Source: Aurelia coerulea (taxonomy: Eukaryota > Cnidaria > Scyphozoa > Semaeostomeae > Ulmaridae). Taken from it: 64,000 bases of DNA. Every line of letters begins with the position of its first letter. Position 1 is the first letter of the stretch. The notes beneath the pieces were generated by a model, which did no database searches, had not been told where the DNA came from, and was given only the letters and a program-made list of their open reading frames with translations. Of this stretch, positions 1 through 11,311 are shown in pieces. The stretch is from positions 31,566,663 through 31,630,662 of the forward strand of contig CM076943.1 in NCBI GenBank assembly GCA_039566865.1, in the 5' to 3' direction. The translations under genes and the position numbers were made by a program.

Positions 1-340
1 GAAAAATAATGCAAAATAAAGGAAATTCTACAGGGTAAAATATATGTATGCAAATATATCAAATAAAATGATTATTTATTTGCCATCCTCTTCCTCTACT
101 TCTCAAATAAATTTTGCTCAATGCACAGGAAAAGAAGAAAAATTTAAGAACAAGTACTGCATACAATAGTTTAGGTTTGCAGCTGTGCACTTAAGCCCAA
201 CCAAGAACAACAATTGGGTCAATGTTTTGATTAAAATACTTCTTTTTGTTAAACAATCGTTTAAAATTAGCAGTCAACTTTATTTTCATTCATAATATGT
301 GAAGTGTGAAGTGATAATCAGTTTCCACCCTTTCATCTTG
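1..340. other. AT-rich sequence, no gene seen
   Basis: I see no coding potential or repeat here. It ends where the LINE 3' tail begins. Confidence 0.5.
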
Positions 341-459
341 TTCAGTTCAGTTCAGTTCAGTTCAGTTCAGTTCAGTTCAGTTCAGTTCAGTTCAGTTCAG
401 TTCAGTTCAGTTCAGTTCAGTTCAGTTCAGTTCAGTTCAGTTCAGTTCAGTTCAGTTCA
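341..459 (-). repeat. (TTCAG)n microsatellite, 3' tail of a LINE
   Basis: About 23 uninterrupted copies of TTCAG (CTGAA on the minus strand). It directly follows the 3' untranslated part of the minus-strand LINE fragment at 460-1680, so it is best read as that element's 3' tail, not an independent microsatellite. Several LINE clades (CR1, L2 and relatives) end in short tandem repeats. An open frame reading FSSVQ repeats across it is an artefact. Confidence 0.75.
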
Positions 460-1680
460 TATATTTCAAATTCACAACATACAATTTATAAATTACTCTA
501 CTAACAGATAACTAAACTACAAGGAAATAAGATATTACAGAAATTAATATATTGATACGGAAAATTAATACAATATACAAATACAGAGAAATGAGATAAA
601 TTGTATGGAGTGAATTACTTAAAGGAGGAGCTCTCTCAATAGGTAAACTAATCGAGGAGAGAGCCCCCCCCCCTATCCTACAATAATTTTAAATGAATTT
701 GGTTGGATTTAAATGATTCAAGAAATATACGCATTTGGTTTTCACGCAAAAATGGTTCAGAATTATTGATTGGCCATGTTCAGTAAGTAAATTTTCAGTT
801 GCTTTTTGAATGATATTTTCGATGGAGCATTTCGGAGTTCCACAGGTAATGAATTCCAGAATTTAGCACCAAAATATCGAATTGACTTAAGACCATATTG
901 AAGACTGTTCATTCGAGATAAGTATAGATCACCTTGGCTGGCCTGTCTAGTGGCATATTGATGAACAGATGAGTTGAGTAGAAAGAAGTTGTGAAAGCAA
1001 CTAGGTGAAGTTTTATTAACAGAGTCAAAGACAAAGGTTAAAAGACGAGGTTCAAATATCTAAGAAAGTTTGAGAAGTTTAAGATCTTTGAAGATTGGAA
1101 GAGAGGGTGACAAGCGAGGCTGAAATGAGATAGCTCTGGCTGCTTTTTTCTGTAATTTAAAAATTGGATCAACGTATGATGCATATGTTTGACCCCAAAC
1201 AATAAGGCCATATTGTAAGAAGGATAGAAACAAAGCATTGTACAAGCAGAGCAAGACATCTAGTGGAAGTAAGTTCCTAATTTTGAAAAAAATTCCACAA
1301 GTTCTGGATAATTTTTTGGAAAGTTCATTAAGATGGTATTTCCAGCTTAGATGTTCATCTAGGAGGAGTCCTAAGAATTTAACAAATTTGACCCTCTTAA
1401 TATATTGTTTCCCTATTTTAATGGTAGAATCAGAAGGAACATTCCTAGAAGAGGAATGAAAGATAATACAATTTGTTTTATCAATATTTAATGATAATTT
1501 ATTAGCATCAAGCCATTTCTTTATTGATCTAAGTTCTTTGTTAACAATTTCAATCAAGTTAGGTAAATCTTCGGATTCACAGTAGATGTTTGTATCATCA
1601 GCAAAGAGATAGAAATTAAGTTTCTTAGAAGCATTTGGTAAATCATTGATGTAGATAAGGAAAAGTAATGGGCCTTGTTC
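460..1680 (-). pseudogene. 5'-truncated LINE reverse transcriptase, C-terminal part
   Basis: On the minus strand the sequence opens inside the reverse transcriptase with GPLLFLIYINDLPNA, then the catalytic FADD motif, then KWLDANKLSLNIDKTN and FLGLLLDEHLSWKYH, which are typical of the palm and thumb of Jockey/CR1-like non-LTR retrotransposons. After a stop near 1060 the usual C-terminal signature continues (YATRQASQGDLYL, then QYGLKSIRYFGAKFWN and LPVELR), followed by an AT-rich 3' UTR and the (TTCAG)n tail. The endonuclease and the first half of the RT are missing, so this is a dead 5'-truncated insertion. Clade assignment is tentative. Confidence 0.85.
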
Positions 1681-1689
1681 TTAATTTAT

Positions 1690-3055
1690 TTGAAGATGAC
1701 ATAAACAAGCCTACTTGCATCTGTTCAAAACACATCAGTGCCTCGGCCCATAGGCCATTTTTTATAAGAGAAATTACCGTCAGAAATGAAATTTTTCAAA
1801 AACGAAAATAACACATTTTGCAAATTTTCCTAGATAATCGCAGTACACTGCCATGTTAACCAACATGTTATTTTCAAAATTACGAAGTTTTTTCGTAGGG
1901 CCAGGAGTGGATTTGTTTTTACAACAATTTCCCTGAGGTCAGTTGAGGGGCTGCAATTTCAGACAAAAAAATGTTTATCTGCTACTTTTCCATGAATATT
2001 CGGGAGGGAAAATATTCAATCCAGAAAAACAAAAATCAAATTAAGGGTCTTTCCAATATTTTCTCGAACTATTCTCAGCCTTTCATTCCAAAAACTGATG
2101 GAGAAATGCCAATTTGATGAGGGAGTGGTACTGTTACGGGAAAATAGAGATATTGTGACTTGAGCATAGTAACAGGAATTTACAAATAGTTTGCAAATTT
2201 TCCCAGATATCCTGCCTTGTCCACCATGTTTGTTGTATCCTGCAGTTTTGTTCCACCGAGTTAGATCGTAGGGCCAAGACCAGTTTTCCTTTTATTTCAC
2301 TTTGAATAAATCGCTGTTATTGGACAAAATTGCACCTCTTTGGTAACAGCAACTGATGCATTTCCTGAAGCTTCTTTGATAAATATTTGGAGATCTTCTG
2401 CTCTGGCAGCTTCATCAACCTCCCATGAGACTGTTTAGATTTGAATCGGGCGCATATTTTGGCGCTAACACGGTGATCGGGTGCTAAAACCAGAGACTGG
2501 CATCCGCCGGCTCTAAACCGGTCCGCCATTAATTTTCTTTTGCGGAAGGTTCGATCTTAGCCTCGTTTTGCATTTCTTCGCTGTATTTGTATTGGGTCAA
2601 ATTCTTAGCTGCTTATACGTGCATAGAAAATACCAACCTCGTTCCCAAGCCCGCCACTGAAGCTGACCTGAGGAACTAGGTAGAGAAAATATAGTACTCT
2701 CCAAGAATGAATTGACTTCTCACAATAAAATTGACTGCGAATGCCCCAAAAAAATCTCTAACCTCGTAGTCAGGGCCTGACAAAACTCATATTGTTTCTT
2801 TGAAAGAATATTAACGCAGGAAAAAATATACAGAACGATTAGCTCTTTCATTTCTAGCAATTTAATGAATGACACTTAACATGATATGAATTGAACTGAA
2901 TCAATCTACTTTTTGAAAGCACTTTTGGTGTTTCTAGGTTTCATGGAGTTAAAGCGATAAAATGTAAATTTATCTGAAAAGGTTATGAAAATATCGAAAG
3001 AGCACTGGTTATGTTTCGTAAAGATAGTCTCTTGAAACAATGCATAGAAAATAAA
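1690..3055. other. Intergenic stretch, nothing recognised
   Basis: No convincing exon, RNA gene or terminal inverted repeat was seen. Short open frames (for example minus 2317-2529) show no recognisable motif. Confidence 0.4.
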
Positions 3056-3059
3056 TATT

Positions 3060-6000
3060 GATCGAATTTTGTCAATTGAAGATATTCATTGAAAGATGAA
3101 ACTACGAGTACATTGCTTATTGAATAAAAGATCAGTATATGAACTAATATAATTTTGAAAATTGAACGTATTCAAGCAATTTTGAAACTACGAGTATATT
3201 GCACATTGAATAGAAGATCAGCACATGAACTGATCAGTATATAAACTGATAGAACCTTCAAAATTGAAAGTATTCAATCAAAGTTGAAACTACGAATATA
3301 CTGCTTATTGAATAGAAGATCAGTATATGAATTGTAAATCTTAAAAATTGAAAGTATTCAATCAAAGCTGAAACTACGAGTATATTGCTTATTGAATAGA
3401 AGATCAGTATATGAATTGTAAATCTTAAAAATTGAAAGTATTCAATCAAAGCTGAAACTACGAGTATATTGCTTATTGAATAGAAGATCAGTATATGAAT
3501 TGGTAAATCTTGAAAAATAAAAAGTATTCAATCAAAGTTGAAACTACGAGTATGTTGCTTATTGAATAGAAGATCAGTATATGAATTGTAAATCTTAAAA
3601 ATTGAAAGTATTCAATCAAAGTTGAAACTACGAGTATATTGCTGATTGAATAGAAGATCATTATATGAATTGGTAAATTTTGAAAATCGAAAGTATTCAT
3701 TCAAAGTTGAAACTACGAGTATATTGCTTATTGAATAGAAGATCAGTATATGAATAGTAAATCTTAAAAATTGAAAGTATTCAATCAAAGCTGAAACTAC
3801 GAGTATATTGCTTATTGAATAGAAGATCAGTATATGAATTGGTAAATCTTGAAAAATAAAAAGTATTCAATCAAAGTTGAAGCTTCGAGTATATTGCTTA
3901 TTGAATAGAAGATCAGTATATGAACTGTAAATCTTAACAATTGAAAGTATTCCATCAAAGTTGAAACTACGAGTATATTGCTGATTGAATAGAAGATCAT
4001 TATATGAATTGGTAAATTTTGAAAATTGAAAGTATTCATTCAAAGTTGAAACTACTAGTATCTTGCTTATTGAATAGAAGATCAGTATATGAATTGGTAA
4101 ATTTTGAAAATTAAAAAGTATTCAATCAAAGTTGAAACTACGAGTATATTGCTTATTGAATAGAAGATCATTATATGAATTGGTAAATTTTGAAAATTGA
4201 AAGTATTTATTCAAAGTTGAACTACGAGTATATTGCTTATTGAATAGAAGATCAGTATATGGACTAATAGAATTTTGGCAATATAAATTATTCATTCAAA
4301 ATTGAAACTACGAGTATATTGCTTATTGAATAGAAGATCAGTATATGAACTGATAGAATTTTGACAATTAATAGTATTCATTCAAAATTGAAACTACGAA
4401 TATACTGCTGATTGAATAGAAGATCAGTATAGGAATTGGTTAATTTTGAAAATTGAAAGTATTTATTCAAAGTTGAAACTACGAGTATATTGCTTATTGA
4501 ATAGATGATCAGTATATGAACTATTATAACTTTGACAATTGAAAGTATTCATTCAAAGTTGAAACTACAAGTATATTGCTCATAGAATAGAAAATCAGTA
4601 TATGAAATGATAGAATTTCGACCATTGGAAGTTTTCAATCAGTGTTGAAACTACGAATATACTGCTGATTGAATAGAAGATCATTATATGAATTGGTAAA
4701 TTTTGAAAATTGAAAGTATTCATTCAAAGTTGAAACTACGAGAATATTGCTTATTGAATAAAAGATCAGTATATGAGATGGTAAATCATAAAAATTGAAA
4801 GTATTCAATCAAAGTTGAAACTACGAGAATATTGCTTATTGAATAAAAGATCAGTATATGAGATGGTAAATCATAAAAATTGAAAGTATTCAATCAAAGT
4901 TGAAACTACGAGTATATTGCTTATTGAATAGAAAGTATTCAATCAAAATTGAAACTACGAATATACTGCTGATTGAATAGATGATCAGTATATCAATTGG
5001 TAAATTTTGAAAATTGAAAGTATTCAATCAAAATTGAAACTACGAATATACTGCTGATTGAATAGAAGATCAGTATAGGAATTGGTTAATTTTGAAAATT
5101 GAAAGTATTTATTCAAAGTTGAAACTACGAGTATATTGCTTATTGAATAGATGATCAGTATATGAACTATTATAATTTTGACAATTGAAAGTATTCATTG
5201 AAAGTTGAAACTACAAGTATATTGCTCATAGAATAGAAAATCAGTATATGAAATGATAGAATTTCGACCATTGGAAGTTTTCAATCAGTGTTGAAACTAC
5301 GAATATACTGCTGATTGAATAGAAGATCATTATATGAATTGGTAAATTTTGAAAATTGAAAGTATTCATTCAAAGTTGAAACTACAAGAATATTGCTTAT
5401 TGAATAAAAGATCAGTATATGAGATGGTAAATCATAAAAATTGAAAGTATTCAATCAAAGTTGAAACTACGAGAATATTGCTTATTGAATAAAAGATCAG
5501 TATATGAGATGGTAAATCATAAAAATTGAAAGTATTCAATCAAAGTTGAAACTACGAGTATATTGCTTATTGAATAGAAAGTATTCAATCAAAATTGAAA
5601 CTACGAATATACTGCTGATTGAATAGAAGATCAGTATATCAATTGGTAAATTTTGAAAATTGAAAGTATTCAATCAAAGTTGAAACTAGGAGTATATTGC
5701 TTATTGAATAGATGATCAGTATATGAATTGGTAATTTTTGAAAATTGAAAGTATTCATTCAAAGTTGAAACTACGAGAATATTGCTTATTGAATAAAAGA
5801 TCAGTATATGAGATGGTAAATCATAAAAATTGAAAGTATTCAATCAAAGTTGAAACTACGAATATACTGCTGATTGAATAGAAGATCAGTATATCAATTG
5901 GTAAATTTTGAAAATTGAAAGTATTCAATCAAAGTTGAAACTACGAATATACTGCTGATTGAATAGAAGATCATTATATGAATTGGTAAATTTTGAAAAT

Positions 6001-7290
6001 TGAAAGTATTCATTCAAAGTTGAAACTACGAGAATATTGCTTATTGAATAAAAGATCAGTATATGAGATGGTAAATCATAAAAATTGAAAGTATTCAATC
6101 AAAGTTGAAACTACGAATATACTGCTGATTGAATAGAAGATCAGTATATCAATTGGTAAATTTTGAAAATTGAAAGTATTCAATCAAAGTTGAAACTATG
6201 AGTATATTGCTTATTGAATAGAAGATCAGTATATCAATTGGTAAATTTTGAAAATTGAAAGTATTCAATCAAAGTTGAAACTACGAGTATATTGCTTATT
6301 GAATAGAAGATCAGTATATGAATTGGTAAATTTTGAAAATTGAAAGTATTCAATCAAAGTTGAAACTACGAGTATATTGCTTATTGAATAGAAGATCAGT
6401 ATATGAATTGGTAAATTTTGAATATTGAAAGTATTCAATCAAAGTTGAAACTACGAGTATATTGCTTATTGAATAGAAGATCAGTATATCAATTGGTAAA
6501 TTTTGAAAATTGAAAGTATTCAATCAAAGTTGAAACTATGAGTATAATGCTTATTGAATAGAAGATCATTATATGAATTGGTAAATTTTGAAAATTGAAA
6601 GTATTAATTCAAAGTTGAAACTAGGAGTATATTGCTTATTGAATCTAAGATCAGTATATGAATTGGTAATTTTTGTAAATTGAAAGTATTCATTCAAAGT
6701 TGAAACTACGAGAATATTGCTTATTGAATAAAAGATCAGTATATGAGATGGTAAATCATAAAAATTGAAAGTATTCAATCAAAGTTGAAACTACGAGTAT
6801 ATTGCTTATTGAATAGAAAGTATTCAATCAAAATTGAAACTACGAATATACTGCTGATTGAATAGAAGATCAGTATATGAATTGGAAAATTTTGAAAATT
6901 GAAAGTATTCAATCAAAGTTGAAACTACGAGTATATTGCTTATTGAATAGAAGATCAGTATATGAATTGGTAAATCTTGAAAATTGAAAGTATTCAATCA
7001 AAGTTGAAACTACGAGTATATTGCTTATTGAATAGAAGATCAGTATATGAATTGGTAAATTTTGAAAATTGAAAGTATTCAATCAAAGTTGAAACTACGA
7101 GTATATTGCTTATTGAATAGAAGATCAGTATATGAATTGGTAAATTTTGAAAATTGAAAGTATTCAATCAAAGTTGAAACTACGAGTATATTGCTAATTA
7201 AAAAGTAGATCAGCATATGGAACTGGTCAAATTTTGAAAATTGAAAGTATTCAATCAAAGTTGAAACTACGAGTATATTGCTGATTGAAA
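3060..7290. repeat. 85-bp satellite array, about 50 units
   Basis: Tandem units of about 85 bp with the core TTGAAACTACGAGTATATTG, then TTATTGAATAGAAGATCAG and a spacer ending AAAGTATTCAATCAAAG. Variant units differ by short changes (CGAATATACTGCTGATTG in place of CGAGTATATTGCTTATTG) and by a deleted unit reading GAATAGAAAGTATTC. A block of several units recurs with a period of 646 bp: the variant AGGAATTGGT lies at 4431 and 5077, and the deletion junction at 4931 and 5577. The junction returns at 6816. The repeated peptide-like frames on the minus strand follow from the repetition; 85 is not a multiple of three, and they are not genes. Confidence 0.93.
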
Positions 7291-7294
7291 CACA

Positions 7295-9005
7295 TATCAG
7301 AAACACATATGTGGGTGTAGGTCTGACTCAGGCGATGTTGTCAAGGGTAAGTACCAGGCAGTTGTGAGGTTGCTAGGTTGGTTTTGACTATGGACTCCTT
7401 TAAATTCTTGTCTCTGCGAAAAGCCATAAGTGGAGGTGCAATGAAGATGTTCTTGTTTCTGTGTCGTTGGTGAGAATGTTGAAGTTGCTATAAATTATGT
7501 TCTTTACGTTGTTGTTAAAAGGGTGATAGGTCAGGGTGAAAGGAATGCGGTTGTTGCTGTTAACGTTGTTAGAGGGTGGAAGGGCTTCGTCTTGAGAAAG
7601 ATCCTTAACTTTATTGAAAGCTGCCTGGGTGATGTGGTCAGGGTACTTGTTTTGCTTGAAGAAAGAAGACATTTCCTCTGCTTTTGAACCAAAATCATCA
7701 TCATTTGAACAAATGCAGCGGACATGGTGGAGTTGGGAATAAGGGATGGAGTCTTTGCATTTCTTCGGATGTGATGATTCGTAGTTAAGGAGGCAATGAT
7801 TATCTGTAGGGTTGTAGAAGATGGACGTTGAGATTTGGTTGTCAGAGATGCTAAGGAGGATGTCCAGAAATGGGAGGCTTTCTTCGGTGATAGAGTGCGT
7901 GAACTGTAAGACTGGGTGAACATTGCTGGTGAAGTTAGTGAACTTTTCGAGATCGGCCAAAGGAAGAGATGTTGCTCCAACGATGTCGTCGATGTACCTA
8001 TTGACGAGGCAAAGAAAAGGACCATCATAGGATTGAGAGATAAGCTGTTCTTGGTGGCCAACGAAGAGGCAGGCATAACTTGGGCCAAGTTTCGGAAAAA
8101 CAACTTCGGACAAAAAATTTCGGACACCTTTTCGAGAATTTCGGACAAAAAAACTTTCGGACTAAAAATTTTTGCATAAAGCCAACCTACATGTCAAAAC
8201 AAGCTGTAATTTGTATGTTATTTAACCATGTGCAAGTTAAACAAACTACATAGATACCTACAGATGCATCAGGAGCATTCGAAAAGCAGTTTTCAAGATT
8301 GCAGACGAAAACGAGAGGCACCTTCATCGACTCAAGAACATTGCTATTGACAACTGCAATGTGGAAATTCACATTGGAAGCAGGATCACTGATGATACTT
8401 TATCATTTGTTAATAGTTGCATGGGCAAAATTCATGTTTTTTTATATTTTCAAAGAATTTAAAACTTTTGGACAATTAAACTTTCGGATAAAAAATTGTC
8501 CGAAAGTTTGATCGTCTGAAAGTTTTCGATATTAATGTACCCATGGCAACGCCAGATGTTTGAAGATAACATTGGCTATTAAATGAAAAGGCATTAGTAG
8601 TTAGGACCAATTCAGCAAGGCGAAGAAGAGTGGCAGCTGGTGGACTTTGTAGACGTCGCTTACCAAGGAAAAACTTTAGTGCTCGTAGGCCATCATTGTG
8701 GGGAATGCAAGTGTGCAGTGATTTAACATCCATTGTAAACATATATTTGTGTGGTCCTGTGAATCTTAGATGCGAAAGGCGTGGGAAGAATCTTTGACAT
8801 AGGTAGGAAGATCTTGGACGATTGGTGTGAAAATTGAGTCAAGGCAGGCTGCTATTTGAGAAGTGGGACAGGAAACGGCCGACACCTCGGCTGACACGAT
8901 GGGGCGACCAGGATTATTAGGTCTATGAATCTAGGGCAGCATATAGTGTTGGAGAAGTTTAGCTTTTAGGACAATGTAATTAAAACGCCCTCTATTAGAA
9001 GGAAG
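7295..9005 (-). pseudogene. Penelope-like element reverse transcriptase, broken
   Basis: Reading the minus strand from about 9000: LPxIHRPNNPGRPIVSA (with a stop where Lys is usual), then LDSIFTPIVQDLPTYVKDSS, then FTMDVKSLHTCIPHNDG (catalytic block A), LQTSGVAMGT (block B), and after an insertion GPSYACLFVGHQE, YIDDIVGATSLPL (the YxDD block) and [20 protein letters not shown]. These blocks are those of Penelope-like retroelement RT. The copy is broken by a stop, frameshifts and a 0.44-kb insertion at 8098-8540, and it is truncated where it meets the satellite near 7295, losing the GIY-YIG endonuclease. A related copy at 27637-28640 keeps that domain. Confidence 0.88.
8098..8540. mobile_element. 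Small element inserted inside the Penelope-like RT
   Basis: It splits the conserved block GVAMGT / GPSYACLF of the flanking retroelement. Both ends are rich in the motif CTTTCGGACAAAAA and its complement (8100-8170 and 8460-8520), giving weak terminal inverted repeats. The interior holds an unexplained plus-strand open frame at about 8263-8440, containing HRLKNIAIDNCNVEIHIG after a possible splice acceptor. No transposase is visible, so it is non-autonomous; the family is unknown. Confidence 0.65.
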
Positions 9006-9689
9006 ACTTTTTGAATGAAACTATGCTGAAAACGTTGGTAGGAATTTTCCCATGGCTGGTAAGAAAAGGAACTAATTGGTATATTATTCCTAAATTTAGA
9101 CTGGAGATGAAAGAACTCTTATTGACAAAATTAAGTTACCTTAGAAGCATTATTCTACACAATATTTGGCCTAATGAAGGGAAATGTGAACTTTAAGAAA
9201 ATTAAAGAAAATACGTAAATGTTTCTAGGAGGGTCCAAACCCATTGTCTAGGCTCCGCCTACAATACAAACTCTATTTTAGTTTTATTATTTGCTGTTTA
9301 CTCGCTGTTTATTGTATTTAATCCATTGTGTTTAATTAAAGTATAAAATAACGTGCATGTAGATTTGACTTCAGATTGATTGAGATTGAGATTGAGGTGA
9401 AAGCTTGATATAGATAGACCGATGTAGATTGATAGATTTGAGATTTGAGAGATTTGAGATCTGCATGCACAAGAAGATTGAGTTTTCTGTGTCGTCTTGA
9501 CTTCAATCAGCGCAAGCAGAGGCAGCTCTGTAACATATAGAAAACAGAAGTCCTAGGATGTTGAGAATATAGAGGAGGGATTGGCAGAGGAATTGGAGTA
9601 TACGCTCGAAACATCGTTTTTTTAACGTCTCAGCTATTTTTGGTACTACAATCATTTATTTATTATATTAGCATGTAAACAGAGCTTAA
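9006..9689. other. Gene-free stretch with a Penelope-like tail remnant
   Basis: No gene seen. Around 9596-9650 the sequence GTATACGCTCGAAACATCG followed by CAGCTATTTTTGGTACT resembles 33714-33765, next to another Penelope-related hairpin, so this is probably untranslated sequence of that element family. The stretch ends at the TTAA of the piggyBac-like MITE. Confidence 0.4.
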
Positions 9690-10928
9690 CCCTATCCAGA
9701 TTGGGCTTTTTGAGCTACTAGAAGACTGGGGGGGGGGGGACTCATTCAGCCCCCATTCTCTAAAATCGCCATTCCTTCACTTACGAAGACGAAACTCACC
9801 ACGCAGGTAGCCGTGCTTAAGATCTATCATTGTTCAAAAAAAATTCTAAAAATAGATATAACGTCATAATTATTCAAGACGAAAAAAAAACAACTTTTTT
9901 TTAAATCTTTCTAATTTTCTAAGATTGATTCATGAAACCAAATTATGCCTATCAAAGCATTGTTAGAAGGTGAAAATATACTTATAAAGTGAAAAATTTG
10001 ATTTTCGCAAATTCAAGATTGCGGACAAAGAGATTGAAAATCTTGTTTTTCTGAAAAATGACAAATGCAGCCATATTAGAGAATTTCTCCATAGTTTACA
10101 ATGAAAACTACTTCGATGATAAGTGATCCTTGCATACTTCATTTTTCCTTTTGAAACTTTTGTTTTCATTATTGCAAAAAATGCTGACATCAGCATTTTT
10201 TCCCAGTAGTAAGCAAATGAGTTGGAAGGAAGAAGGAAGGGGGGAAAGGGGGGTTGAGGATAGTTATTTGGTAAAATTTTGATAATATCCTGACAAACTA
10301 AACACTTTCAAGTCAAAAAAGTGTCACTGTAAAACAGATTCTCAAGATATGCATGAAAACTGACCGTTAGTAGTACTATGTGAGGATACCCCCGGGGAAT
10401 CTTATACCGTTTACGGCCAATTATGCACAAAATTCAAACAAAATTACACAGCTTAGGTGGAAACAACCCTGTTGATCAGTTTTAATCTATTTATTGCCGC
10501 TGTAAAACATTTGGGGTCGAAATATCCTTGCAGAAAGTCCGCGAACTAATTTTTGCCATTTTCTTAAAGATGACGTCATTGATGAGGTCACGTGACACAT
10601 AATTGTTCTATTGTTCTTGGAAAAAATTAAAGAGACCTTACAGATTACAAGTTCACAAATGAAAAAGGATATTATCAAAGGACTATGAGGTGATCTGGAA
10701 TTACATCCATAAGCAGCTTACCTAAAAGTTGGCCCCGACCACTCTGAAAAAAATAGCCACCCCCCGGCCCCCTAAATTTTTTTTTCAAAATTTCACACAA
10801 ATTCACACTTCAAAAGGATAGAAACTAAAAGTCAAAAAATCATTTTCTGGTTCGTTGAACCAATTTGAAGCAGTGCTCAGTTAAGTAGATGGGGGGGGGC
10901 TGAATGAGCCCCCCCAGTCTGGATAGGG
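9690..10928. mobile_element. piggyBac-like non-autonomous element (1.24 kb)
   Basis: It is bounded by TTAA on both sides (9686-9689 and 10929-10932). The inverted ends are CCCTATCCAGA and TCTGGATAGGG, followed by poly-G runs and the motif CTCATTCAGCCCCC in inverted orientation. TTAA target duplication with CCC termini is the hallmark of the piggyBac superfamily. No transposase frame remains inside. It lies in the upstream flank of the CBM2-like gene. Confidence 0.8.
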
Positions 10929-11218
10929 TTAAGATATGTGTTTCTGATGAAGAGGAAAGATAACTATAATTTTAAGTGGCCAATCATAATGTCTTAAAAG
11001 CACGCCTATACATAAACAAGGTCCGACTTCAATACAAGTTTAAGTAGCTGTGTTACCTCAGAGACCGAAATTCCTTCCAAAATAATGTCGTATTTATTTA
11101 GCTGGCCATCCTACATAATAGAACATTGCAATAAGATAAGAAAATTGTTTGCAGATTGAATGCTAATAATAGAGGTCTACGTAAACACAAGTGAGAAAAA
11201 TAACTGTTTGCGTTTTGC
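10929..11218. other. Upstream flank of the CBM2-like gene
   Basis: This is the proximal upstream region between the piggyBac-like element and the TATA box. I recognise no specific transcription-factor site. Confidence 0.4.
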
Positions 11219-11225
11219 TATAAAT
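11219..11225 (+). promoter_or_regulatory. TATA box of the CBM2-like gene
   Basis: TATAAAT lies 87 bp upstream of the start codon at 11312. Transcription would start near 11250, in GATTCAGACTCAGACAG, giving a 5' leader of about 60 nt with no upstream ATG. Position fits, but the start site is inferred. Confidence 0.55.
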
Positions 11226-11311
11226 GTAATTATCAGACGAGATTCAGACTCAGACAGCGTGGTCGTCTTGTTAGAAGCAATTGCGAGGAGCTGGCAAAAT
11301 CGAAAATCGGT

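Noticed and set aside
299..511. Open frame with repeated FSSVQ
   Set aside because: It is a translation of the (TTCAG)n LINE tail on the wrong strand.
3060..7290. CRISPR-like array
   Set aside because: Units are contiguous, AT-rich, of uneven similarity and without unique spacers, in a eukaryotic setting.
3258..7306. Minus-strand open frames with repeated IEYFQFLRFTIHILIFYSIS
   Set aside because: They are frames through an 85-bp satellite whose unit is not a multiple of three; each breaks within two or three units.
7531..8148. 205-codon frame overlapping the Penelope-like RT
   Set aside because: It is a shadow frame of the RT coding sequence in another phase.
9596..9660. Complete hammerhead ribozyme
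   Set aside because: A GAAA-like segment and a possible stem III with a GTC are visible, but the CTGATGA block and stem II are not found in the right order.
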